Shown: positions 55,142 through 64,000 of the stretch, in pieces | Layout: every line of letters starts with the position of its first letter | Numbering within the stretch: position 1 is the first letter of the stretch | DNA from: Apodospora peruviana | Lineage: Eukaryota; Ascomycota; Sordariomycetes; Sordariales; Lasiosphaeriaceae | Direction: 5' to 3' | Assembly: GCA_033439685.1 (NCBI GenBank) | Contig: JAUEDM010000003.1 | Span: 1,084,001-1,148,000, forward strand | Length of the DNA stretch: 64,000 nt | The notes under the pieces: model-generated | Databases searched by the model: none | Seen by the model: only the letters and a program-made list of their open reading frames with translations | Told to the model about the DNA's origin: nothing | Translations under genes and position numbers: made by a program

Positions 55142-57120
55142 CGTGAGGTTCACACCTAATCGTGTGGTATGATTAGAGTTAAGGAGTAAGTGCGATGAAT
55201 GATGGAGAAAACAATTAGAGTCCGACGAAGAATACACGGGGTATGTTGGGACCGAAGGCTCGTACTTTTGCTATTTTCTTGAACACTATCCACTTGGTAC
55301 CTGAGGAGGGCTCTGATAAAGTACTCGAAGCTTGTATCACTACATGGAGCAGCAGGAGGACACGGCACAACTTAGTTCGTGTAGATGTCTTTACCGCCTG
55401 CGGGGATGTCAGCGTTGTGCCACGCCATTAACCCACTGTCCATGGCAAGATCATCAGACATCAGCCCGGTTAAGGCGATAGACTAAGACGACGACGATGT
55501 CCACAATCATGGTTCCCAGCTCCATAGCGCCCCGGTCGAAACAACTGCTCCTTCCTCATGTGTTCTTTGTTTAGTAGATCGCGTAAGGATACTTGCTCTG
55601 TACCCGCCACCAGTCAGCAGTGACATGCTCCAAAACAGAGGTGCCAACTTGGCCGAAACACCGAGGGGATATCCGCCGTGGGATTATCGTGGAGCTATTC
55701 ACCGGGTTGCTAAGACCCGGCGAGGGAAGCTTTCCTATACACGGCTGGCACCGGAGTTGCCGTCCAGGATCTTGCGAATACACCTCAAGAAAGGCACTTT
55801 CAAGGCAGACAGCCATCCAAGACCGTATTGTGTGTATAGGGAAAGGTATGTGTCGATCTGGATGGATTACCATGCCATTGACACCAGAATGGCGTGAGGC
55901 GGGTATGGAAATTGACATGATACAAAACTCGAACCAACTGGAATTCTTCCCTGGTCTACGGGGTACATGGTACGTCACTCGGTAGCAAGCTCAGGGCCAT
56001 GTATGAGGCTACAACTCCGTATAGAGCTCAACAGACTCCCTTGTAGTCATGTTGCGGCGAGGTGATGTTGCGGGGATTTTTGTCCTACCTCGGTAGTAAA
56101 AAGGACCGACGAAAACATCAGAGCTTGCAATGGAGAAACAAAGTACTACGCCGAACACGACGTTCTCACAGGCCTAGAAGGATTCGTCCAAACAAACGCA
56201 CGAATAAATGAAGACATACGGAGCTGACCGACTTTGCCTCCTGCGTCAATGTCAACATAGGGCCCATGCTGGTAGGGATCTGAGTTGCTTGATTCCATTC
56301 AGGGATGGTGGTACCCGCGGAACCGTACGGCGCAGTACCTAACGCAAATTAACCTGGTATTACTAGTACTATTAGGCAAAACGATGTGCAGTGGCGTCAT
56401 TGCTACCCGGGTCGTTGGTTCAGGCGATCTAGTGTTCTACTCAGTCAGCGCGTGGTCAGCTTCAGGTTTCACAAGAGACCATGAACCCCAAAGTAAGGTA
56501 GTATTTTACTGGATACACACCTGTCCCATCGTGGAAGGGCTGGTGAGTGAAACCTTGACCCTGGTCCTCACTAAGCAGCACTAAAAGGCTTATACGCGGA
56601 ATTCTTTAGTGAATCTGGATAAGGGTCTTCTTGGTTCAACCGTGCAGTTTGCTGACTGGTGTGGATCCGATTTTTCATCGGTTGTTGCCACGAATCTCGC
56701 CATGGCATCTGAGATCCAGCCACGACAGCGACTGGATGCCACCATTTACCCCTGCGCTTGGTAATATGCTACGAGCGGTTCTCTGGGGTTGGGACTCGGT
56801 ATGGTAATACCAGAAAAGATTTGCAAAATGTCGGGGTGGTCACTGATCAAGACCAGGCGGTATGCATCTACCGATCATGCTTTCCAGTCCCATGACTTAA
56901 GTGCATGTCAACATGTAGTATATGATCTCAAATCATGAATGCAGCATGTAATCATGGTTAGCATAACACCCTAGGATGATGGCGAGATATAAGATGTTTG
57001 CCACTTGGGTTGCATATTCACATCCCTCTAGAGATGTGAATCCCGTTATCATCTAGTATTGACCTCTACCCAGCATACTACCGACTAGCACAACGCGTCA
57101 CTCTTCACACAGCATTCACA
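55142..57120. promoter_or_regulatory. Divergent intergenic region, NRPS and P5CR-like gene
   Basis: A 1.98-kb gap between two outward-facing starts. It contains short frames (for example 55571-55985 on both strands) without domain signal. This is the most likely place for cluster-specific regulator sites. No tRNA or transposon remnant is recognised. Confidence 0.45.
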
Positions 57121-58050
57121 ATGTTGTCCCAATCTTCCAGCATCGGCTGCACAATTATTGGCGGTGGTGTCATCGGCACCAGTCTGGCGGACGGTCTCCT
57201 CGGAGCATCTGTAGCCAACTCCAAGACCAAACCAGCTTCCACCAACACCATCTACCACGTCCGCCTCACCACCCGGCGCGGCGACCACGCAGCTGAGCTC
57301 CGTAAGCGGTATCCAGACTTTTTCGTGACAAAAAATAACCGCGACTCCGCGCTCTGGGGCCCGCACGCCTGGCCGTTGTCCTCTGTCCCGGCCGTCCACG
57401 TTGTGCTCATCTGCACTCAGCCACAGTACACACAGGACGTCTGCGACGACCTGCGGGCCGCCGCCAAGCTGGTCACCACAAAGATCCCAACAGTCTTTGT
57501 GACAGTGTGCCCTGGCATCTCCGTCGCGACGCTCGAGTCGTGGCTCCCCCAAGGGGCCGGGATCGTCCGAACGATGCCCAACACGCCCGTCTGCGTGGCC
57601 GAGGGCGCCACGGCGGCCTTCGCCAATGGAGCCGCCAAGTCCCGGCCCGAGACCGTGGCGGCGGTAACAGAGATGTTCCACCTCATGTCGCCGGCGGTCT
57701 GTTTCGTCCCCGAGGAAGGGCTGATGGACGTCGCTGCGTCCGTGTCTGGTTCAGCACCAGCATACGTCTTCACCCTGCTGGAATCGATGGTCGAGGCGGG
57801 GGTCAGGAGAGGTCTGCCGCGTGATCTGGCTGTTGCGCTGGTCACGCAGTCCGGGTTCGGGTCGGCTCTGCTCGCCTTGAAGGGGGACAACTCCCTGCGG
57901 GGACTGGTTGAGAATGTGTGCGTACCAGGCGGCAGCACCGAGAGGGCGATGGACGCGCTGCGGCGCAGGGACTTTGCTGGTGCTGTGGATGATGGTGTCG
58001 AGGTCAGTCTGCGTGCCAATCGCGCCATGGGGCATGTGGATGGGAACTAG
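57121..58050 (+). CDS. Pyrroline-5-carboxylate reductase homologue
   Basis: Intronless, 309 aa. N-terminal Rossmann motif GCTIIGGGVIGTSLADGLLG binds NAD(P)H. A segment like IVRTMPNTPVCVAEGATAAF follows, which is the P5CR substrate/cofactor region, then a C-terminal helical domain with SGSAPAYVFTLLESMVEAGV, RGLPRDLAVALVTQ and VPGGSTERAMDAL. These match P5CR (proC) throughout, with the usual length. Canonically it reduces 1-pyrroline-5-carboxylate to proline. Its place next to and divergent from a giant NRPS suggests a pathway-specific paralogue making a proline-like residue, such as a methylproline or hydroxyproline derivative. The nostopeptolide P5CR-like enzyme is a precedent for 4-methylproline. 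That role is inference; a primary-metabolism role cannot be excluded. Confidence 0.87.
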   Translation: MLSQSSSIGCTIIGGGVIGTSLADGLLGASVANSKTKPASTNTIYHVRLTTRRGDHAAELRKRYPDFFVTKNNRDSALWGPHAWPLSSVPAVHVVLICTQPQYTQDVCDDLRAAAKLVTTKIPTVFVTVCPGISVATLESWLPQGAGIVRTMPNTPVCVAEGATAAFANGAAKSRPETVAAVTEMFHLMSPAVCFVPEEGLMDVAASVSGSAPAYVFTLLESMVEAGVRRGLPRDLAVALVTQSGFGSALLALKGDNSLRGLVENVCVPGGSTERAMDALRRRDFAGAVDDGVEVSLRANRAMGHVDGN

Positions 58051-58532
58051 AGCGCTGTGCCGCTGCCGGTATCCGATATTTCTTGGATGCTTTTGATTGG
58101 GTATGCAGATTTCCTCGGTGTGTAGCGTGAGACGACACTGCGCCGCAATGGCGTCAGAACAAGATTAAACCCCAGGAGAAGGTGGATGGGGCAGCTTATT
58201 GTGGCTGTTTCACTGGGAAATAAACGAATTAGATTGATTATTCTGTAAGGGGTTTCAAGCATTTACCGGTTGGAAGGGGAAACTGTGCCGTAGTGAAACT
58301 GCAAACTTAATCACATCACTACTGTATCGACTCCAGCCTTTTTGTGGACGGGATGTTTGTGGACGGGATGTATGCAAAGTGGCCGTGTCGAGAAAGCTTA
58401 TGAGATCTAACTAAGTGACTTGTTCAGTTATATCGACCATCGAGGCACGGTCAACGGAAATGAACAATTCGGAAGAGGTGAAAACACTACACACGTCTAT
58501 ACCTACTCTCAGTTATATCGCTACCGTAACAT
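58051..58532. other. Convergent intergenic region, P5CR-like and APH-like 3' ends
   Basis: AT-rich 3' flank of both genes, with a short direct repeat of TTTGTGGACGGGATG at about 58328-58370. No gene is seen. Confidence 0.5.
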
Positions 58533-59815
58533 TCAAACCCCAAAAGCCTCCATATTCGCCTCGGCAACACCCCTCCAGTTTCCAACTTTGTCGCCACACT
58601 GGCCGCGTGGGCACACCTCGACTATGGCACGGACGTAGCTCTGCACCGTCTGCATGGCCTCCTGCAGTGCGCTCGGCTCCATCTCCTCGAGCACGTGGGG
58701 TGCCCGTTTCTTGACAATCTCCTGGAAGATCTTCTCCAGCTTCTCCTGCTCAGGTTTGGAATTGTCATTGCGCTGAGCATTCCACCTGTTCCATCATCTT
58801 TCGTGTTAGTGTCTGCTTGCCGCGGGGTGGATGGGAAAGAAACATACAAGAAGGCTCTTGGGGGGTTCCATCGGTTGGCCGGAACCACGCCGGAAAACTC
58901 CCAGTCCAAAACTGCAGTGATGGAGATATCGTCAGGACCGCTGGTAGGAAAGTCGCACATGATGTTCGCAAAATGCATGTCCTTGTGCGCAAGCACGTAC
59001 GCCACCTCATCCAGGGATGCGTTCTCCGGTGCGCGGATGGCGTTGATAAATGCCCTCAGGCGCGGCATCATATCCCGAAACACAGCAAGAGACTCGTGCT
59101 TCTCCATCGCATGGATGTAGCGGTCGACGCTGGCGGCGATGTACTCTGTGTAGCTGCCAAATGCACCTTGGGTCACAGGGTTGAGGGACTCGACCGTTTC
59201 GCCAGACCCGGGCCAGTACTTGTCGATGTCGGGCTTCTGCCAGAACGTTTCCTCGACCGGCGGGCCCGGCAGCACTTGATCTCCGTCACCGGGGAGCAGC
59301 CCGCCGACACACCGGGCCCACGGCTGGGCGTGCAGCTGGACAATGTAGTCAGCCAGCTGCTCGACCAGTTTCCTTTTCTGGGCGTCGGTCAGCTGGTCGT
59401 ACACCTTGTCGACGCTGGTGCCGCGAGCTTTCTCCAGGAGGGTGAACTCATGGCCAACGGGGTTGTTCTCGGCGTCGTCGAAGCGCACGACGGCCGGCAC
59501 GGGAATTGTTGTGTGCCGGCTCACCCAGCGCATGTTGGCCACCTCATTGCGCGTCTTGAGGCCGGGCAGGTGGCGGCCCGACACGCGCAGGATCAGGATG
59601 GCCGATCCATCTGCCTCGAGGGCGGCGGGTGACAGGCCCGGCTTGATTTTGGAGGCCGAGTCCGCGTCGAACTCGAGCAGGTAGATGGAGTGGTACTCGG
59701 CCGTAACGGAGAGAGGGGCGACCTTGAAGGGGTTGGGCAGGTCCACCGATGCGCAAAGTGCCGAGATAGACTCATCGGTCAGAGCTGGCGGGAGGTACGC
59801 AGCCGGTGTTCCCAT
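58533..59815 (-). CDS. Aminoglycoside-phosphotransferase-fold kinase
   Basis: Two exons (59815-58848, 58785-58533; intron 58847-58786) give 406 aa. Kinase-fold features: an N-terminal nucleotide-binding lobe with HSIYLLEFD and ILILRVSGRHLPGLKTRNEV; the Brenner motif VLAHKDMHFANIMCD (HxDxxxxN, about residue 276-281); and the metal-binding ITAVLDWEFSG (about 300-305). APH-family proteins phosphorylate small molecules (antibiotics, choline, amino acids) or have unknown substrates in fungi. Here it is convergent with the P5CR-like gene and divergent from the oxygenase at 60661. It may phosphorylate the product for self-protection or export. That is inference. Confidence 0.85.
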
Positions 59816-60660
59816 TTTGCTTTGGTCTCAATTTTTTTGGTGAGAAAATGTGTTTGGATGAGAATCACGTCAAAAGCGAGCTCTTTACACGTGGTTCATG
59901 ACCGGGTCAGGGAAGAGTTGAGAGTTGTCGTCAGTTTCGATGGGTGCATGTTGGAATTTGGTTGTGGCTGGATAAAGTCATATTTTCCCGGAGATGCAAG
60001 AAAACGAACCATGGCACCAAGAACAGGAGACGGGCGGCTACAGAACAGAAGAATTGCCTCCACCTACCTAAGGTCAGGTAGGTACCTGCCTGCGCCTTCC
60101 TGTGCGCGCACCGATTCGTGAGTGGTTTCATCCAAGGACTGCAAGCAGATAGATGTCCATTCAGGGTGCACATGGATTGCACAAACAAGCATCTGATCTG
60201 TGCCGATCTCACCTAAGAGGGTCCTTGATTACGCTAGGTATATTACACTGCCTGAACGACAATGCATGCTACGGTTACAAGGCGAATAGCCCGAAGCAGT
60301 ACCCGGCAACACGCCTAGACTACTAGGTCCTGATTCCAAATTCCATCGCCTGGCAATAACAAGCTTAATAAGTGACTACCTTACATGTATGGTTTAGTCA
60401 AACGCCACCAGGCTTACATCGTCCGTCTCCATCTGCAGCTAGGTAATTAGGACATCCTTACGCGGAATAGACCCTATATCCCCAGCGCCAACAGGTATGT
60501 CTTGGATGAAACCACCCCGCCTCAGATTTCCATGCATGCACACAACGTAGCTACTTAGAAGGTGAGATTCAATCCCACGAGCCACTTGGTCGCAAACGAA
60601 GCTATCGTGGATACCTCGACTCATATTATCCGGTATCTGAACAAATCCTCCAAATTCACA
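59816..60660. promoter_or_regulatory. Divergent promoter region, APH-like kinase and third oxygenase
   Basis: 845 bases between outward-facing starts. It contains CACCTACCTAAGGTCAGGTA and GGTACCTGCCTG (about 60059-60093), an arrangement of repeated and inverted ACCTACCT / AGGTAGGT units. No gene is seen. Confidence 0.4.
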
Positions 60661-61808
60661 ATGTCTCTTGTGTCTAGGATCGCACCTCCTCTTCGAGTCG
60701 CTGTCACAACATCACGGCGTTGTACTTCATTCTCACCTCACAGCTTGGGGAGGACGAAGTGCGCCAGCACGGCTACCACCACCATGACAACTCCAACACC
60801 ACCACCGCCGGCACCGCAGGATCCCCTCGCGGACCTCTTCCGGCCTGCCGAGCCAGCACGCTGGAAGACCGGCGAAATCCAAGGTCTGTCGCGGGCCGCC
60901 TTCATCGGCATGCTGCGCGGCGAGGTCCCTGCCGTCCAGGTACCGGGCTTCGTGACGCGCGAGTCCGCCTCGCGCTTCGAGAGGCACATCCAGAACCAGC
61001 TGGCGCCTTATGCCCACATTGCGGGCCCTCCCGTCCAGAAGCTCGGGCTGGCCCAGTTTGAGTTTCAGGCCCAGTCCGCTGCCGACTTTGAAAGTCGGAC
61101 GGGTGAAGTCGGTATGTCGATCCAATTTCACTGCAACCTCCATCTACGATACTGTAATTTTGCTAACGAGTTGAGTGTGTGTGCGATACAGCCAAGGATG
61201 AATACTTCAAGGCGGCCGAGACCTACAAAACATTGCACTCCTCCGTCCACGCCGCCACAGGCGACGACGCCTGGTCGCGCGTCGTCCAGGTCCTCCGCGA
61301 GCTCCTACCTGAGTACCCCGTCATCGCGGCGCGCGAGTCCGCGCCCGACGGCCGCGCCTACCACGCAGGCATTTATCGCTCCATCAACGAAGGGACCCCG
61401 GTGCACTGCGACTGGTCGCCGTTTGACTCGGCCACCGAGAACTGGGTCATCAACCGCGTTACGCGTCAAGCCGTCTTTAACTTGTATCTCGCGCCGATGG
61501 AGAGTGGCGCGACGACGCTCTACGACAGGCAGTGGGACGAGTCCGTCCACGCGCAATACCGTGACCCGGCCACGTACGGCTATTTCGACGAGGTGGTCGC
61601 AGGCCGTGATCAACTTGTCCTGCGGCCCGGGGTCGGCGACCTTGTCTTCTTCAACACGAGGAACTTGCACCGGGTCGACAGTGTCGCGTGGGAGGACCAC
61701 GCAACGCTTGGCAGGTGGCAGCGGCCGCGGTTGACGCTGAGCAGCTTCATTGGGCTATTGCCGGCCGGCGTGGTGGACGAGAAGCCGTGTGTGGTTCTTT
61801 GGTCTTGA
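60661..61808 (+). CDS. Fe(II)/2-oxoglutarate oxygenase, third family (hydroxylase or related)
   Basis: Two exons (60661-61111, 61192-61808) give 355 aa from ATG 60661. The N-terminus MSLVSRIAPPLRVAVTTSRR looks like a mitochondrial presequence (Arg/Ser-rich, no acidic residues), followed by a Pro/Thr-rich stretch. The catalytic part has a facial triad: HCDWSPFD (HxD, about residue 221-223), NLHRVDSV (His about 309) and the Arg of RPRLTLSSF (about 329), plus NLYLAPMESGATTLYDRQWD. The metal Asp is retained, so it should hydroxylate rather than halogenate (the related fold of WelO5-type halogenases has Gly there). It lies at the edge of the cluster and may act on an amino acid substrate. Confidence 0.8.
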
Positions 61809-64000
61809 TCTTGTGCAGCTGGTGTAACCTGCCTACATTGGAAATATTGCTTCTTCTGGGAACGGTAAAGTGGATAGACTTTATTCGTTAAGCTAAAATA
61901 CATAAAAATGGGGTTCTTCTTGGGAAGATTACCTACCTTAGTCTAGAGATCGTCGTCATGTTTCATCTATCAGATTGAAAGTTCTTTAGAGAGAACTGAG
62001 AGCGCCACCAAGGTTACCTGATATATCTCCGTAGATCAGATGCACATCTCATTACGAATTCGATCCTCCTCCGTTAGTCAGGGGCAGAGCAGTCCGGTGT
62101 GCAACTTGCATTCCCAAAACAAACATAGGTGAAAGGCCACCGTCTGATTTAACTCGGTTATGACGTAGAGCAGCTCAAGCTCACCCCACGAGCTGTCCGG
62201 AATAAGCAACATGACTCCTGGAGTGGAGGGAGAGATCAACAGGGGCAGGGGTGTATGCTAAAGAGACCCCCCTATGTACGTGCAGTGGCAAACTGTGGGA
62301 GGATCTGTAATATCTGTAATTACCTTATTATACGACAGCTCCAATCTAGTCCTCCAGCTATGCTACTGCATAGTACCGTAGCAACTGTGAATTCTTGTTT
62401 TTTTTTTCTCCGGAACTCGGGGTCCAAAATCTCGCCGATCCGGGCACCTTCCGGATAGGGGCTATTCCCAGATTTCCGCCTCACATAACCCCGGAGCTGA
62501 AGCTGCTGAACTTGAGAGTCAGCCCAGTCCCATTTCAGTTGGCACTGCACGATGGCGTCGTGTCAGACTCATTGCAACATGCAAGGGTATTATGACGCCA
62601 CCTCACCTGCCTTATTAGCTATAGCTACGGATCCGTACACTACCTACCTAGGTATCTAGCATTTGCCGAGCGCGGCACGACTTCCGCTGCATCCAAGTCA
62701 GATGTGGAGTGTCCACAATGATAAATTTGCCTTGCCCTGTCGCCCAAACAATAGCATCCTATTCGGTACTTTCCGAAAACAGCCCTTGCATGTATGTTGC
62801 TTCGTCGATCTAGGTACATATACGTGTATAGATCTTAGTTGGGGGCCGCAAAAATGGATCTCTTACAGTAGCGTAGTATCAAGGAAGAATGGCGTGGTGG
62901 CACCCCGGCCAGGGAGCTGTACGCGTACGGCGTTGTCAGCCGAACTTCCAGAAAAGGCCAAGCTTTTACGTAGTTCGATGGGCATTGTTTGGACGGCTGA
63001 CTGTACGCGGGATCGCCTTGTACTGCGGCCCAGCAGAAAGTGCTTGGATCAAGGCTCACTAGCCCAGGTGGCACAAGAAAAGCAGGCTTATCTTCTTTTC
63101 TTACTCGGTTCCATCTCTGCCTGACGTACTCCTTACCGGTCACTCTCAATGTAACACAAGGGTAGCTGATACTTCGTCTGAGTAGGATATTTGCCACTTG
63201 GGCATGTTTCACCCGTACGGTATTACCGGCTGGTTCTAATTACTACGTGTAACGACCAGCCTCGATGAGTCCTAATTAGGGTGGTGGCGCCAGATGATCA
63301 TGTATTATTACTCTGGATCAGCAGTCTGGTTAGCTGACATGGCGGAGGAGGCAAAACTAGCCCCAGTGTCGCCAATGTGGCCAACGCCGATGTCTGGTGC
63401 TTTCTGTTTGGTGCGGGTGAGGGAATTCGGGGCAAGATAGGCCGGAGCTTCATGAACCAGCGGTTCCAACCGGCATGGAAACACTTGTTAGATTGTAAAG
63501 CATACAACTACCAGGGAAGATCTACCACGCGTATGCATGGTTAATCCTCTTGAGGGTTGATTTTCATATGCTGAGCTCGTTCTTTGTTTCACGTGCGCCT
63601 CACTGCTCGTGTCACATTGGTGTAGTAGTATACGGTGCATCGCGTGCCGGCAAGTGCATTCTTCTTGTCGTGAGCTTTTGGGGTATGTTGTTCAACCCGA
63701 CTTTGTCATTGAGTGCAAATTCAATCCTACGCAATTGTTCTTGCATGCTTTCCCTACCTCTCGTGTATAGTCACTCGATGCTGTATGTTCACTGCGATAC
63801 GGCACCACACCTACCTCTCTGTAGGTAATTACCATCACCTTTGCAGTCGTTACCCCCATTGTGTGCACTCCTACAACATTCGGAGAGCATACACACTCGC
63901 CCTGGATTGATAATGGCTCCCCTTAGTGGTGATACATTTGTTCGGTACCTGGGCTACCCTCTCTCACTCATCGGCACCTCATCAAGTAGCTATTCGCGTC
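61809..64000. other. Intergenic to window end, no gene recognised
   Basis: More than 2 kb with only short frames. It includes ACCTACCTAGGTATCTAG at about 62644-62661 and TACCTCTCTGTAGGTAATTACC at about 63810-63831. No transposon or tRNA is recognised. Confidence 0.55.

Noticed and set aside
57085..58028. Minus-strand frames of about 200 codons
   Set aside because: Antisense shadows of the P5CR homologue.
58817..59632. Plus-strand 271-codon frame
   Set aside because: Antisense shadow of the APH-like kinase, which carries the Brenner motif on the minus strand.
60661..61808. Third oxygenase as a halogenase
   Set aside because: The metal-binding Asp of HxD is present (HCDW); 2OG halogenases have Gly/Ala at this place to bind chloride.

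Overview
This is nuclear DNA of a filamentous ascomycete (Pezizomycotina, probably Sordariomycetes-like). The evidence is short GT..AG introns with CTAAC/CTGAC branch sites, a Zn2Cys6 regulator, HET-domain incompatibility genes, a giant NRPS, a LysM/hevein GH18 chitinase, a nuclear tRNA-Phe with an intron, and transposon relics with RIP-like transitions. The species cannot be named from the window alone. Many apparent starts in long reading frames are GTG/TTG, so I moved starts to the first sensible ATG. Splice sites were read by eye and checked by frame closure.

Layout: (1) 1.3-11.6 kb is a locus resembling the killer-toxin-like chitinase loci of other fungi. It holds a secreted unknown protein (minus), a 10-exon GH18 chitinase with hevein, two LysM and Cys/Gly-rich regions (plus), a small gene broken by one in-frame stop (minus), and a 9-exon gene for a 753-aa mostly helical protein without a signal peptide (plus). 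(2) 12.1-13.5 kb encodes a CDF-family metal transporter with DxxxD sites typical of Mn transporters. (3) 13.5-21.3 kb is repeat-rich and decayed: a HET pseudogene, a long poly-C run, a small single-TM gene, tRNA-Phe, a 0.4-kb imperfect palindrome, a dispersed repeat ending in (ATCC)n, a Helitron relic, a broken membrane-protein gene and a broken amidohydrolase. (4) 21.9-24.9 kb holds an SDR-like gene and a Zn2Cys6 regulator, convergent. (5) 25-28.5 kb is a second graveyard: a Helitron relic next to the same (ATCC)n repeat, plus dynamin, NB-ARC-like, FHA and HET fragments.

(6) 28.8-61.8 kb is the most interesting part. An 18-kb gene with a single intron encodes a 5998-aa NRPS, which I read as A-T-C-T-C-A-T-C-T-T-C-A-T-E-C-A-TE. 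Around it lie three Fe(II)/2-oxoglutarate oxygenase genes of different families, a pyrroline-5-carboxylate reductase homologue divergent from the NRPS, an APH-fold kinase and an M20 amidohydrolase. I infer a biosynthetic cluster for a peptide containing a D-residue and oxidised or proline-type residues. Embedded between the oxygenases and the NRPS are two secreted bacterial-cell-wall hydrolases, a CHAP amidase/peptidase and a GH24 lysozyme, that share a near-identical N-terminal SH3-like domain. (7) 61.8-64 kb shows no gene.
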